The notes under the pieces were generated by a model that saw only the letters and a program-made list of their open reading frames with translations, had not been told where the DNA came from and did no database searches. Below, in pieces: positions 17,437 to 27,278 of a stretch of DNA of 64,000 nucleotides (position 1 is its first letter; each line of letters starts with the position of its first letter). The translations under genes and the position numbers were made by a program. This stretch comes from Acidobacteriota bacterium (GTDB lineage: Bacteria; Acidobacteriota; Terriglobia; Acidiferrales; UBA7541): positions 1 to 64,000 of the forward strand of contig QHYI01000144.1 in assembly GCA_003223245.1 (NCBI GenBank). The letters are read 5' to 3'.

Positions 17437-17710
17437 CGATACCCCTCATTCCGGCCATCGGTTTGGCCTTATATCCGTGCCCAGCCGGGTCCGTTTCTAA
17501 ACTCTAACGCTACCGAGGGATAAACGTCGAGTAATTTAAATGGGAAATGCTTCAAAAATTATACATAAGGGAAAGCCACCCGAGCGGTCCAGTGTGAGTC
17601 GAGCATCAGTTCGAGCCCGTCTTCCCGCCGGAAAGTCTCGAGGATCCTATGCCGTATATTACCCGTAGCTCGTCGCGTGATATCCTTCGACGCGCACGCA
17701 AGGGGGTTCG

Positions 17711-18880
17711 GTGAAGCATGTTCTCATTAGCGCCGCTACTTTGGTTTTTTCCGCCTTAGGCCTAACCAGTCGCTTGGACGCGCGAACTCCCGAAGCCTCT
17801 TTGGACGGGAAAATAGATGTGCTCTTCTCCGGAGTGACTTCGCCCGATGCTCCAGGTCTTGCGGCGCTGGTGCGCCAGGGTGGCAAGACCGTGTTCGAAC
17901 GCGGCTACGGCGTCGGCGACCTGCGCAGCAAAGCCAAAATCGACAGGTACGCGAATTTCCGCCTGGCTTCTTTTACCAAACAATTCACGGCCATGGCTAT
18001 CATGCTTCTGGTGCACGACGGAAAACTTCGCTACGAGGAAACGCTCACGGAAATCTTTCGGGAGTTCCCTGAATATGGAAGAACGATCACGGTTCGCAAC
18101 CTTCTGAATCACGTTTCCGGTTTGCCGGATTACGAGGACTTAATGGAGCAAGCGGAAAAGGCCAATGGTCCAATCTGGTCGCCCGAAAAACAGATTCAGG
18201 ACGCCGAAGTTTTGGAGCTGCTGAAAAAAGCAAAGAGCGGCAAATTTGCGCCGGGAACAAGCTGGTCCTACAGCAATTCCGGCTACGTAGTGCTCGGCCT
18301 CATCATTGCCAAAACTTCAGGAAAGCCCTACGGCGAATTCCTTCGCGAAAGAATTTTTGCGCCGCTCAAGATGAATCACACCATCGTCTACCAGAGGGGA
18401 ATAAATGAGGTCGTGAATCGCGCGTTCGGCCATTCCAAAGAAGACCATGCATGGAAGGAGACGGACCAAAGTTCAACGTCGGCGACGCTTGGCGACGGCG
18501 GCATTTATTCCAACCTGGAAGATCTCGCGAAGTGGGACGACGCTTTGCAAAATCACACGCTGCTCAGCGAAAAAGAAATCCAGCCGGCGCTAATGCCGGC
18601 AAAGCTCAACGACGGCTCCGAGCCCCACTGGCCCAACGAACCGAACGGCGACAATCTTCACCCCGGCAAGCCTGTTTCCTACGGCTTTGGCTGGTTCCTC
18701 GATCCGTACGAGGGGCACCGACGCATTTGGCACACCGGCTCAACCATGGGCTTTCGCACCGTCATCGAGCGCTTCCGGGATGAAAATCTCACTATCATCA
18801 TCCTCGCGAACCGCACGGACCTCGACCCGGAAAAACTCTTATTGCAAGTCGCGGACCTGTTTTTGTCCGCCACAAATTGA
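17711..18880 (+). CDS. Serine hydrolase, class C beta-lactamase/PBP-like
   Basis: 389 residues, GTG start with AAGGGGG seven bases upstream. Signal peptide MKHVLISAATLVFSALGLTS with probable cleavage before RLDARTPEA. Catalytic motifs of the family: S-x-x-K as SFTK (near residue 92), Y-x-N as YSN in SWSYSNSGYVVLG, and H-T-G as HTGSTMGF near the C-terminus. Such periplasmic enzymes act as D-amino-acid peptidases, esterases or beta-lactamases. With the H-T-G third motif and the acidobacterial context, a peptidase or esterase is more likely than resistance. Convergent with ffh. Confidence 0.88.
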   Translation: MKHVLISAATLVFSALGLTSRLDARTPEASLDGKIDVLFSGVTSPDAPGLAALVRQGGKTVFERGYGVGDLRSKAKIDRYANFRLASFTKQFTAMAIMLLVHDGKLRYEETLTEIFREFPEYGRTITVRNLLNHVSGLPDYEDLMEQAEKANGPIWSPEKQIQDAEVLELLKKAKSGKFAPGTSWSYSNSGYVVLGLIIAKTSGKPYGEFLRERIFAPLKMNHTIVYQRGINEVVNRAFGHSKEDHAWKETDQSSTSATLGDGGIYSNLEDLAKWDDALQNHTLLSEKEIQPALMPAKLNDGSEPHWPNEPNGDNLHPGKPVSYGFGWFLDPYEGHRRIWHTGSTMGFRTVIERFRDENLTIIILANRTDLDPEKLLLQVADLFLSATN

Positions 18881-18930
18881 ATGATTCTGGGGCCCTCAGC
18901 AAATTCTCCGGAGCTACCGGGCAAAAGTTG

Positions 18931-20274
18931 TCAGGACATGCCCTGGAGTTTGCCGAGGCCTTTCATTTTGCCACGCGCCATCATGCCGCCGTACTGCTTC
19001 ATCATGGTGCGCATCTGGAGGTATTGCTTGAGGACGGTGTTGACCTCCTGCACGGTGGTGCCGCTGCCTTTGGCGATGCGCTTGCGCCGCTTGCCGTCGA
19101 TGACGTTATGGTCGCGCCGCTCTTCGTTGGTCATGGAATTGATGATGGCTTCCACCTGCTTGAGTTTTTTTTCGTCGACGCTTGCGTCTTTCGGCAAATT
19201 GGCGAGCGGTCCCATCTTCGGCAGCATGTCCATGATCTGTTCAAGCGGACCCATTTTGCGCACTTGACGGAGCTGATCGCGGAAATCCTCGAGCGTGAAT
19301 TCGGATTTGCGCAGTTTTCGTTCGAGTTCCTCAGCGGCTTTGCGATCCACGGCCTGCTCGGCGCGCTCGATCAAGGACAGGATGTCGCCCATGCCTAAAA
19401 CGCGCGAAACGATGCGCTCCGGGTAAAAGCCTTCGAGGGCGTCGTATTTTTCGCCAAGGCCCACGAACTTCACCGGCGCGCCTGAAACTTTGGCGATGCT
19501 CAGAGCGGCGCCGCCGCGCGCGTCGCCATCGAGCTTGGTTAGGATCACTCCGGTGAGGCCAAGCCGCTTGTGAAATTCGCCAGCCGACCGAACGGCGTCC
19601 TGACCGATCATGGCGTCCGCGATGAACAGAATTTCGCTGGGTTGCGATTCTTTTTTGAGCACACTCAGCTCATTCATCAATTCGTCGTCAATGTGCAAGC
19701 GGCCAGCAGTGTCCACGAGGATGACGTCGCTCGCGGAAAGCTTCGCTTCCTTGATGGCGCCTTTGACGATTTCGAGCGGTTTGTCCGTGCCTGCTCCAGG
19801 CCAGATCGCCGCGCCAATCGCCTTGGCCACTTGCGTGAGCTGTTCGCGCGCCGCGGGGCGATACACGTCGGTAGAAACCACGAGGGGGCGGTGGCCATGC
19901 TGCGAAAGCCATTTGGCGAGCTTGCCGGTGGTGGTGGTTTTGCCGGAGCCTTGCAAGCCCACGATCATCCACACGGAAGGCGGCTTGGAGGCAAAGAGCG
20001 GCTTGGCGTGCTTGCCCAAGAGCGAGGTCAACTCATCGCGAACCACTTTGACAACTTGCTGGTCGGGAGAAAGCTGCAGCAGCACTTCGCTGCCGATGGC
20101 CTTTTTGCGGATGTTGGCCAGCAGCTCGTCGGCCACGCCCACGTTGACGTCGCCTTCGAGTAGCGCTTCGCGGATTTCGCCGAGCGCCGCGTCCAAGTGC
20201 TCTTCGGTGAGCTTGCCCTGTCCACGCAGGTTCTTGAAGACTCGTTGCAGCTTATCTGCCAGATTCTCAAACAT
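18931..20274 (-). CDS. ffh: Signal recognition particle protein Ffh (SRP54)
   Basis: 447 residues, the usual length. The N domain starts MFENLADKLQRVFKNLRGQG. G-domain motifs are GLQGSGKTT (G1), DTAGR (G3), TKLDGDARGG (G4) and GEKYDALEGF. The C-terminal M domain is methionine-rich, ending KQYGGMMARGKMKGLGKLQG. It binds 4.5S RNA and signal sequences and delivers ribosomes to FtsY. The 4.5S RNA gene and ftsY are not in the window. The expected neighbours rpsP and rimM are absent on both sides. Confidence 0.97.
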   Translation of the reverse strand: MFENLADKLQRVFKNLRGQGKLTEEHLDAALGEIREALLEGDVNVGVADELLANIRKKAIGSEVLLQLSPDQQVVKVVRDELTSLLGKHAKPLFASKPPSVWMIVGLQGSGKTTTTGKLAKWLSQHGHRPLVVSTDVYRPAAREQLTQVAKAIGAAIWPGAGTDKPLEIVKGAIKEAKLSASDVILVDTAGRLHIDDELMNELSVLKKESQPSEILFIADAMIGQDAVRSAGEFHKRLGLTGVILTKLDGDARGGAALSIAKVSGAPVKFVGLGEKYDALEGFYPERIVSRVLGMGDILSLIERAEQAVDRKAAEELERKLRKSEFTLEDFRDQLRQVRKMGPLEQIMDMLPKMGPLANLPKDASVDEKKLKQVEAIINSMTNEERRDHNVIDGKRRKRIAKGSGTTVQEVNTVLKQYLQMRTMMKQYGGMMARGKMKGLGKLQGMS

Positions 20275-20442
20275 ACTTTGCGCAAATCCTTTGTCGATCT
20301 CTCCTCAAGAATATCATCCGCCGCTGAAGCCGCAAGGCGTGGAGTTACAGCTGCAATGTCGCTCCAGAAGAAGGGGCTTGGAAGAATCGAGCCGGAGAGC
20401 TTGCGAGCTGCTATCCACGGGCTTCTCCGCTGGCATGCTTTC

Positions 20443-23400
20443 TTAGAAATAGATTTTGGCGCCCAGTTGAACGACGCGTGGGCCGCCCACGCCAGAGTAG
20501 GTGTCCATGGGAGTTCCCCAGTTTGACGCCCTCGAGAGGGAAAAGGTCGGCGAGGATGAGCCAGCACCCGCCTGGGAGGGGTAAGTCCACTGCCAAGGAC
20601 CGTTCACAGTCGAATTGATGGCGTCCCAATAATGCCTGTCGTTGAAATTAGGATGATTGAAAGCGTTAAACACTTCGAGGCGAAACTGGATGGAATACCG
20701 CGAGCCTTCGCCAATGGGAATGTTTTTGAACAAAGACATGTCCCAATCCTCTAAGCCGCCCGTGCGCAGGATATCTCGTGAAGGCCGAATGCGCGTACCA
20801 ATGGGAGGAAGAACGGGATTTAAGCTCTTGTCCAAGGTGTAGTAATAGGGAATGGCCCCCCACATATTCGAGCCATCGGCAGCTCCGGGCTCCCAATTCC
20901 AATTGTTGTTCATATCGACTGGCGTGCCCGTCATGAACTGGGTAACGCCGCTCAATTGATAGTTGTCTGTAATGTAGGGCAACCACTTTGAGCCACCCAG
21001 ATGCTTTGTGATGTTCGGCAGGTCGTAGACGTAGTTGGCAGCGAATACATGAGTGCGATCCCAGCTCGCAGCGCGATAGTCGAGCCCGCGAACGTTGAAA
21101 GGATCCTGCATCTCTTGATCTGCGCTGGCGGTCGTGAGTGCTTTCGAGTAGGTATAGACCGCCCCGAAGGTGAAGCCTTTGCCGAAGCGGCGCTGCAATG
21201 AGGCTTGCAAGGAATTGTAATTGGAGGTGCCGTCGAACTGGAGGTATTGAATTTGGCCATAACCTTTGTAGGGCACCAAAGGAGCGTTCGAGTACGATTG
21301 TCTGCCGTACGCGTATGCCCCGCTAAAGCTGTAACCAGCTGCGGCATACTCGGGAGGAAGGTTCGGTTCGACAGCGGGAAGCCCGTTGGTGCAGGGATCT
21401 CCGGGCGCAGGGCTGGCGCAATAGGAGGTGAAATTAGCCGGATCCTGCGCAGCCCTTGTGAAGGCATAGCCGTATGGGATGCTATTGATGTCGCGCGCCG
21501 TCACAAGATGGCGTCCCATCGTACCAACATAGGCGACATCGAGCGTTGTGCCCTTTGCGATTTCGCGCTGCACGCCCAGGCTGAAACTGTAAACCGTGGG
21601 AACCTTGCCGTTTTTCGCGGCACCAAGGATATTGCTCAAGACGCCGTTCCCGAAAGAGGGGTTAGAGAGATTGGCAATGTTTCCCGCGCCCAGTTGGGCG
21701 GTCTCGACCAGAGCAGGATTATTAAACACGGTGTTAAAGATCAGGTTGCCTTGCGTGCGGTCGTGCATCATGCCGAACCCGCCACGGAAGACTGTTTTGT
21801 GGTTGCTAAATGGATCGTAAGCAAAGCCGAGGCGCGGCTCGGGCATTATGCCCCGGCTATCCCAGCCCCCGGCGGGAAGCCCCCCCGAGTTGGTGAATTT
21901 CATACCGTCCAGAGCATCACCGCTATTCGGGACGATGTTCCCGCTGCCATCAATCGTCACCTCCGTTGCCGGGTTGTAGGCTGACGGAACGAAGAGCGCG
22001 ACTTGGTTCTTCGCGTCATATTGGGGCGGAATCCAGGCAAACCTCATGCCGTAGTCAAGAGTGAAGCGGGAAGTCAATTTCCAAGTGTCCTGCGTGTAGA
22101 ATTCGAGTTGGTTGTAGCGAAAGTAGCCCACCGGACGCGCAGTGGACTGATCAAAGCTGTCAAAGCTGCCCAATAGTGCACTGGCAAACGGATCGCCAAG
22201 AGCACAATTGGGGGCGGAGGCAGGGCAAGTGCCTCCGCTGGTTGGGCCTTGGCTGAAGCTGAACTGGCCGTTGACATTGCCCCAGGCAATCTGATCCTTG
22301 CGGTTGCGTTGGTAAAACATACCGAACTTAAAAGTGTGGTTGCGCTTCACCCAAGTGAGATTGTCGTTGACGTTGATTGTGGTGTTGGCCTGCTTCCAGG
22401 GAGTGGCGCCGAGGTAGCCTCCACCGAAATTGGTGCTGCCAAGACCACTGAAGCTCATGTCTGGGATGGTTGTTGCCGGATAGAGCAGCGGCAGGTCAAT
22501 GCCGTTCTTGGCGAGGGAGATGTTCCCATTGGTGCCCTCGGCGATAGAGAGAGTATGGCTCGGACCGACGGAGAACTCATTCAAGAGCGATGTGGTGATC
22601 GTGCTGACTAGGTTGACGGAGAGATTCCAGCCCGGATGGTGTTGGGTGCAACCGCCGGGAAAGCTGACCGATGAGGCGCAGGCAAAAATGCCGAATGGAC
22701 CTGGAAATGGCACAAACGGAGAGGAATCGGTCTCGGCGTTGTGCAGCCAGCGCCCATAGAGACGGTTCTTCTGGTTGAGCTGGTAGTCGATGCGCAGAAT
22801 ATCTTCGCGGCGTGGAGCATTGCCTGAGAGCGCTTCGGAAAAGTTGTAGTTCTGGCCGCCGACACCAAATCCACTTACATTTGGCAAGGGGTAGAGATTC
22901 AAAATTTTCTGGATCTGCGTGAAGACCGCCTGCTGTGCCGAGGGCAGTTTTGCAGGATCGATCTTGTTGTTGGTGATACCAGGTCCGGAAATCACAACCG
23001 GGTTGCCGCTGCTGTCTGTGGACTGTGAGAAGTCACCCTGCCGTTCGAGCGCGGTGGGGGTATAGAACTGTGTCGTACCACCGATCGGAACAAATTGGCG
23101 ATAGTACTCCTGATTCCAGAAAACGAAGAGCTTGTCCTTTCGGATGGGCCCGCCAACTTGATAACCAATGTAGTTGTAGCGGTACAATGGCGGCGTGTTG
23201 AAGGGGGTCGACGCGGACAACTGGTCCCGCTTGTTGAAGTACTCGTTGGCGTTGAGGCTCTCATTTCTATGGAAGAAACGCCCGTCGCCATGCCATTGGT
23301 TGGTGCCGCCCTTGGTGACGATGGCAATTTGGCCGCCGGCGGCCTTCCCAAATTCTGCCTGGTAATTCGCGGTCAGTATTTTCACTTCTTCGATAGCGTC

Positions 23401-24075
23401 GGGGTTGATGGTTACGTGCGTGCCGCCGTTGTTGCCGGTGTCCACGTTCGACGCGCCATCAATGGTGAATTCGTGCTGATTTGCGCGGGTACCGTTGATG
23501 TTCATCGAATCCAATCCACCTGTCCCGGATACCGCGCCGTTGAAGCTGCTGATGACTCCGGGCACCAGCTTCATGTAATCCAGCACATTGCGGCCGTTCA
23601 TAGCCACGTCGTTAAGCTGTTTGCTGGTGACCAAGTCGGAACGTTCGCCGGAATTGGATTGCAGTTGCAACTCCCCAGCGTCAGCGGTGACCAGGACCTG
23701 TTCGGTCGCAGCGCCCACGGTGAGCACAAAGTCGCCGGCGTTTAGGCGATCGGCCGCTGACAGCACAACGCCGGTCTTTTCCACCTTTTTAAACCCAGTA
23801 ACGCTGACGGTGATGGTGTAAGTTCCCGGCGGAAGATTGGCTATGACAAATTCACCACTCTCATTGGTCGAGATCGTACGCGAGACACCCGTGGCAGGAT
23901 CGATCGCGGTTACGGTGGCGGTGGCCACGAGCGCGCCGCTCTGATCCTTAACGGTCCCAAAGATAGTGCCGGAAGTAACCTGACCCGATGCACAGACGGC
24001 GCAAAATAAGGCGGCAAGCAGGGCGAAGACAGACTTGTGCGCAAGGCAACGTAGTTCCATGAAGGCGGAATCCAT
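20443..24075 (-). CDS. TonB-dependent receptor with N-terminal carboxypeptidase-regulatory-like domain (Oar type)
   Basis: 1210 residues from ATG 24075, preceded by GGAGGG; the open frame extends 156 bases further without a better start. Signal peptide ends at about CAVCASGQ. Then comes a CarboxypepD_reg-like domain (GTIFGTVKDQSGALVATATV, NLPPGTYTITVSVTGFKK), a plug domain (LNDVAMNGRNVLDYMKLVPG, NGTRANQHEFTIDGASN) and a long beta-barrel. The last residues VQLGAKIYF end in the aromatic residue typical of outer-membrane barrels. This type is expanded in Acidobacteriota and is thought to import large substrates such as oligosaccharides with TonB energy. The divergent LacI gene suggests sugar-dependent control. 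Confidence 0.92.
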   Translation of the reverse strand: MDSAFMELRCLAHKSVFALLAALFCAVCASGQVTSGTIFGTVKDQSGALVATATVTAIDPATGVSRTISTNESGEFVIANLPPGTYTITVSVTGFKKVEKTGVVLSAADRLNAGDFVLTVGAATEQVLVTADAGELQLQSNSGERSDLVTSKQLNDVAMNGRNVLDYMKLVPGVISSFNGAVSGTGGLDSMNINGTRANQHEFTIDGASNVDTGNNGGTHVTINPDAIEEVKILTANYQAEFGKAAGGQIAIVTKGGTNQWHGDGRFFHRNESLNANEYFNKRDQLSASTPFNTPPLYRYNYIGYQVGGPIRKDKLFVFWNQEYYRQFVPIGGTTQFYTPTALERQGDFSQSTDSSGNPVVISGPGITNNKIDPAKLPSAQQAVFTQIQKILNLYPLPNVSGFGVGGQNYNFSEALSGNAPRREDILRIDYQLNQKNRLYGRWLHNAETDSSPFVPFPGPFGIFACASSVSFPGGCTQHHPGWNLSVNLVSTITTSLLNEFSVGPSHTLSIAEGTNGNISLAKNGIDLPLLYPATTIPDMSFSGLGSTNFGGGYLGATPWKQANTTINVNDNLTWVKRNHTFKFGMFYQRNRKDQIAWGNVNGQFSFSQGPTSGGTCPASAPNCALGDPFASALLGSFDSFDQSTARPVGYFRYNQLEFYTQDTWKLTSRFTLDYGMRFAWIPPQYDAKNQVALFVPSAYNPATEVTIDGSGNIVPNSGDALDGMKFTNSGGLPAGGWDSRGIMPEPRLGFAYDPFSNHKTVFRGGFGMMHDRTQGNLIFNTVFNNPALVETAQLGAGNIANLSNPSFGNGVLSNILGAAKNGKVPTVYSFSLGVQREIAKGTTLDVAYVGTMGRHLVTARDINSIPYGYAFTRAAQDPANFTSYCASPAPGDPCTNGLPAVEPNLPPEYAAAGYSFSGAYAYGRQSYSNAPLVPYKGYGQIQYLQFDGTSNYNSLQASLQRRFGKGFTFGAVYTYSKALTTASADQEMQDPFNVRGLDYRAASWDRTHVFAANYVYDLPNITKHLGGSKWLPYITDNYQLSGVTQFMTGTPVDMNNNWNWEPGAADGSNMWGAIPYYYTLDKSLNPVLPPIGTRIRPSRDILRTGGLEDWDMSLFKNIPIGEGSRYSIQFRLEVFNAFNHPNFNDRHYWDAINSTVNGPWQWTYPSQAGAGSSSPTFSLSRASNWGTPMDTYSGVGGPRVVQLGAKIYF

Positions 24076-24269
24076 AGACCCTCCTCTCGCTAGCTCAAGA
24101 AACGGAGTCGTTGAGGACCGCGCTAGCGAGCCAAAAGCTGCCCAAACAAGTCCTGCTGGTGTGGTCTGCCAGATGCTCGACCTTGGCCGGCAGCGCGCAG
24201 AGGCAAAGTTTTGTGCAGCAAGTTCGCGCACCTAACCTATGATTCGGGACATTTAGCCTTACAAAAAAT

Positions 24270-24282
24270 CTGTTGTCAACAG
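24270..24282. promoter_or_regulatory. Perfect palindrome CTGTTGTCAACAG, candidate operator
   Basis: Two 6-bp arms around one central base. It lies in the AT-rich stretch upstream of the TonB receptor gene, about 195 bases from its start and about 135 bases from the LacI start. The symmetrical TTG..CAA core fits general operator symmetry but has a single-base centre, whereas many LacI operators have a central CG. Confidence 0.4.
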
Positions 24283-24303
24283 TAAATTTGTTGAATAAGT
24301 TTT

Positions 24304-24319
24304 AGACAAACGATTGTCT
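24304..24319. promoter_or_regulatory. Perfect palindrome AGACAA-ACGA-TTGTCT, candidate operator
   Basis: Six-base arms with a 4-base spacer, about 100 bases upstream of the LacI gene. Together with the neighbouring palindrome at 24270 it is the best candidate for a regulator binding site in this divergent region. Assignment to this LacI protein is inferred from location only. Confidence 0.45.
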
Positions 24320-24417
24320 TGTGCCCGTGAGCACGGATGACGGCAGGCATGGGCGCGCCGCACGCGCCTGCGGAGAAATGTGCGACTTGGTTTGCGCCGT
24401 AATCTTTTGTTCAGGCT

Positions 24418-25614
24418 ATGCTTATGCAGCCCTTGAAGGATGAAGACGTAGGGGGAACGGGTATCGCGGCCGAAGTCGGGACGCCTGAGACGCGAAAGAC
24501 CCGCCGCCACGGGGGTATTTCGGAGAAACCGGGCGAAGAGGTGGCAGAGTCCGCTGTGGGCGTCCGCGAGAAGAACCAAAACAGTGTGGAGAAGCCCGTC
24601 AGTCTGAAAATTCTCGCGGACTACCTGGGATTGTGCCCGGCGACGGTGTCCGTGGTGCTGAATAATGTTCCGGGGCGGTCGATTCCCGCGGAGACGCGTG
24701 AACGCGTGCGCGCGGCGGCGCGAAAATTCAATTATCAACCGAGCTTGCTGGCGCGTTCGCTGCGGAAGCAGCGGACGTTCACCGTGGGCGTGTTGGCGCC
24801 GGAGCTGAGCGACGGCTACCACACCATGGTGATGAGCGGCATCGGCGACCACCTGATGCGCGAGGGATACTTCTATCTTACGGCGCATCACCGGCACAAG
24901 CCGGACATGATCGAGGAGTATCCGCGATTGCTGCTGGGCCGCGGCGCGGAAGGGCTGATCGCCATCGATACGGCGTTGTCGCACGGGCTGCCCGTGCCGG
25001 TGGTGGCGGTGGCGGGGCACCGAAAGATTTCGGGTGTGACAAACGTTGTGCTGGACCACAAGCGGGCAGCGGAATTGTCGCTGCGACACTTGTACCAGCT
25101 AGGGCACCGGCACATCGCGTTTATGCGCGGGCAGCGGTTCAGCGCGGACTCGGACGACCGTTGGAAGAGCATCGTCAACGTGGCAGGAGAGCTAGGGCTG
25201 GAAATTCGTCCGGAGCTGACGATTCAGTTAGAGCGTGACCTAACTTCGCCGGAGTTGGGCTACCCCGTAGTGCAGGAATTGCTGCAAAAAGGGCGGCGGT
25301 TCACGGCGATTGTGTCGTTTAACGATATCGCAGCGATTGGAGCGATTCGCGCGCTGCGCGACCGAAATCTGCGCGTGCCGGAAGATGTGTCGGTGGTGGG
25401 CTTCGACGACATTCAGGTGGCGGCGTATCACCATCCGAGGCTGACGACGATTCGCCAGCCGTTGCGCCACATGGGCGAAACGGCAGCGCGCATCCTGCTG
25501 CAGCGCTTGCAGGGATTCAAGGATTACCCCGAAGAGTTTGCCGTGCCGCCCGAATTGATCATTCGCGAAACAACCGCGCCGCCTAACAAGAAGCAGCTCA
25601 AGCAACAGCGCTGA
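24418..25614 (+). CDS. LacI-family transcriptional regulator
   Basis: Up to 398 residues. The first about 60 residues before VSLKILADYLG are low in similarity, so the true start may lie downstream of 24418. The HTH is SLKILADYLGLCPATVSVVL followed by NNVPGRSIPAETRERVRAAA and the hinge FNYQPSLLARSLRKQRT. The periplasmic-binding-protein-like domain follows, with VGVLAPELSDGYHTMVMSGI, GRGAEGLIAID, LGHRHIAFMRG, VSFNDIAAIGAIRALRD and VPEDVSVVGFDDI. It would bind an unidentified small molecule, likely a sugar, and regulate the divergent TonB-dependent receptor. The 24-residue N-terminal acidic extension is unusual. Confidence 0.9.
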   Translation: MLMQPLKDEDVGGTGIAAEVGTPETRKTRRHGGISEKPGEEVAESAVGVREKNQNSVEKPVSLKILADYLGLCPATVSVVLNNVPGRSIPAETRERVRAAARKFNYQPSLLARSLRKQRTFTVGVLAPELSDGYHTMVMSGIGDHLMREGYFYLTAHHRHKPDMIEEYPRLLLGRGAEGLIAIDTALSHGLPVPVVAVAGHRKISGVTNVVLDHKRAAELSLRHLYQLGHRHIAFMRGQRFSADSDDRWKSIVNVAGELGLEIRPELTIQLERDLTSPELGYPVVQELLQKGRRFTAIVSFNDIAAIGAIRALRDRNLRVPEDVSVVGFDDIQVAAYHHPRLTTIRQPLRHMGETAARILLQRLQGFKDYPEEFAVPPELIIRETTAPPNKKQLKQQR

Positions 25615-25660
25615 TGTTCCCGCTTTTAGCGGCGGCAGAGCTGAATATGCAACCGCGGAT

Positions 25661-27211
25661 CTAACTCGCGAGAGATTTCACGCGCCAGACAGACGCTGCG
25701 CTATGGCGTCGGTAGCGCGGGAGTATAGCTGCAAACCTTCGAGCGAGCGCGTCGTCAACTTGCGCCAAGGGCAAACTGTTATTTTTGATCCCGGTGAGGG
25801 ATTCACCGAGATCCCTTCGCACGCGCTTGGCCAAGGCATCGACGCGATCAAAGAGCTCTTCTTTGCGTGTAAATTGCTCGCTTTCGACAAACAGGAGGTC
25901 ATCTGTTGCAGGCTCCAGGCCTCGAACAGTGATTTGAAACCTGCCCCCGCTGCCGCGGATGCTGCTGGCGAGCAAAACCCGCAGGTTTTCCCGCTGGCAA
26001 ATTTCACGGCCAAGGGCTTCGTCGACGTGTGCCACCTCCTTCCTCTGCATCCGCGAGAGGGCGTCAAATACGCGCGACTGCGGGAAGACATTCAGATAGC
26101 GCGATTGTTGCAGGGCAATCGCCAATCCTTCACGCAGGGTGGTGTCAAAAAACTCCTGTCCCGTAAGGTTTTCGGGATCGGCGATGAGTATCCAACCTTG
26201 GCTGGCGAAGACCTTTCTAGCCACCGTATGGCCGAGCAGCCAGTCGCGACAGCCGGCGGCGTTGGAGACGACCAAAACAGAAGCGAGCGCCAGCACCGCC
26301 AGAGCGGGATAGGCAAACCGCCTCCAACGAGCGGCTGGATGCGATTGCAAAAGCGCGGAAGACGGCGTTGGCAAGCCGGAGAGACCGAACTGCACACGGC
26401 CGAGGTCCACGAGGAGTTCTTTGGTCGATTGATAGCGGCGGTCCGCGTCCTTGTCCAGACATTTGAGGATGATGGTTTCGACTCCCGAGGAAATTCGCGG
26501 ATTCAAGGCGCGCGGTGAAACCACCGGCTGATGAAGGATGGCATCGATGAGACGGGAGGACAGTTGCTCGCGAAAGGCGCGCAGGCCGGTGGCCATTTCA
26601 TAGAGCACGGCGCCCATGGTGTAGATGTCGGCGCGAGCGTCGACGCGCTCACCCTTTAACTGTTCGGGAGGCATGTAAGGGAGAGTACCTGCAGCAGCCT
26701 GGGAGTCGCTCAAGAATTCCGTCGTTCCTTCCTCCACGGGGCGAAGCACTTTGGCCAGCCCAAAGTCGAGAATCTTCGCGAAGCCTTTGGCGGTGATGGC
26801 GATATTGGGGCGTTTCAAATCGCGATGCACAATGCCGCGGTCGTGGGCTTCCTGAAGGGCTGAGGCAATCTGAATTCCGAGCTCGATGATTTCCCGCTCA
26901 TTGAGGGCCGTCCCGGAAAGCCGGTCGGCCAGAGTTTTGCCAGGCAGGTACTCCATGACGAGAAAATCGACGTCATCTTGCGTTCCGAATTCGTACACGG
27001 TCTCGATATGAGCGTGGTTGAGCTTGGCGAGCGCCATGGCCTCCTGGCGGAAGTGCCTGCGAGTGGCCTGGTCACTGAGCGTGCCCGAAGGCAGTACTTT
27101 CACGGCGACGTCTCGGTCGAGCAGCTCATCGTGAGCGCGGTAGACCACACCCATTCCGCCGGCAGCGACCTTTTCGAGGATGCGATAATGGCCTAGGGTT
27201 TGGCCAATCAT
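25661..27211 (-). CDS. Ser/Thr protein kinase with TolB/FlgO-like extracellular region, C-terminus frameshifted
   Basis: 516 residues. Kinase domain (about 1-270): glycine loop VAAGGMGVVYRAHDE, AVKVLP lysine, catalytic loop HRDLKRPN, DFG as ILDFGLAK and activation-end MPPEQLKGE. A membrane helix at about 305-325 (FAYPALAVLALASVLVVSNA) is followed by about 180 residues resembling the TolB-N/FlgO-like domain found in acidobacterial kinases (IADPENLTG..FFDTTLREGLAIALQQS). After LPLAQV the frame as read ends in unrelated residues. The adjacent frame continues TTRSLEGLQLYSRATDAIAQ and stops at 25678, the usual family continuation. So one base is in excess near 25756, and the TPR region usually present downstream is missing in both frames. 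It senses and phosphorylates unknown targets at the inner membrane. Confidence 0.88.
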   Translation of the reverse strand: MIGQTLGHYRILEKVAAGGMGVVYRAHDELLDRDVAVKVLPSGTLSDQATRRHFRQEAMALAKLNHAHIETVYEFGTQDDVDFLVMEYLPGKTLADRLSGTALNEREIIELGIQIASALQEAHDRGIVHRDLKRPNIAITAKGFAKILDFGLAKVLRPVEEGTTEFLSDSQAAAGTLPYMPPEQLKGERVDARADIYTMGAVLYEMATGLRAFREQLSSRLIDAILHQPVVSPRALNPRISSGVETIILKCLDKDADRRYQSTKELLVDLGRVQFGLSGLPTPSSALLQSHPAARWRRFAYPALAVLALASVLVVSNAAGCRDWLLGHTVARKVFASQGWILIADPENLTGQEFFDTTLREGLAIALQQSRYLNVFPQSRVFDALSRMQRKEVAHVDEALGREICQRENLRVLLASSIRGSGGRFQITVRGLEPATDDLLFVESEQFTRKEELFDRVDALAKRVRRDLGESLTGIKNNSLPLAQVDDALARRFAAILPRYRRHSAASVWRVKSLAS

Positions 27212-27278
27212 GGGGCGGGGACCCGCTTTGCTGCGGTCATCTTAGGGCGGCTGGGCAGGCGCCGGGCGCCTTAGCGCC

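Larger units (their letters stand above)
24076..24417. promoter_or_regulatory. Divergent regulatory region between TonB receptor and LacI gene
   Basis: 342 bases between two oppositely oriented starts. The centre (24240-24320) is AT-rich and carries two separate perfect inverted repeats 21 bases apart, listed individually. This is where a LacI-family protein would be expected to bind. No convincing -35/-10 pairs could be fixed by eye. Confidence 0.5.
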
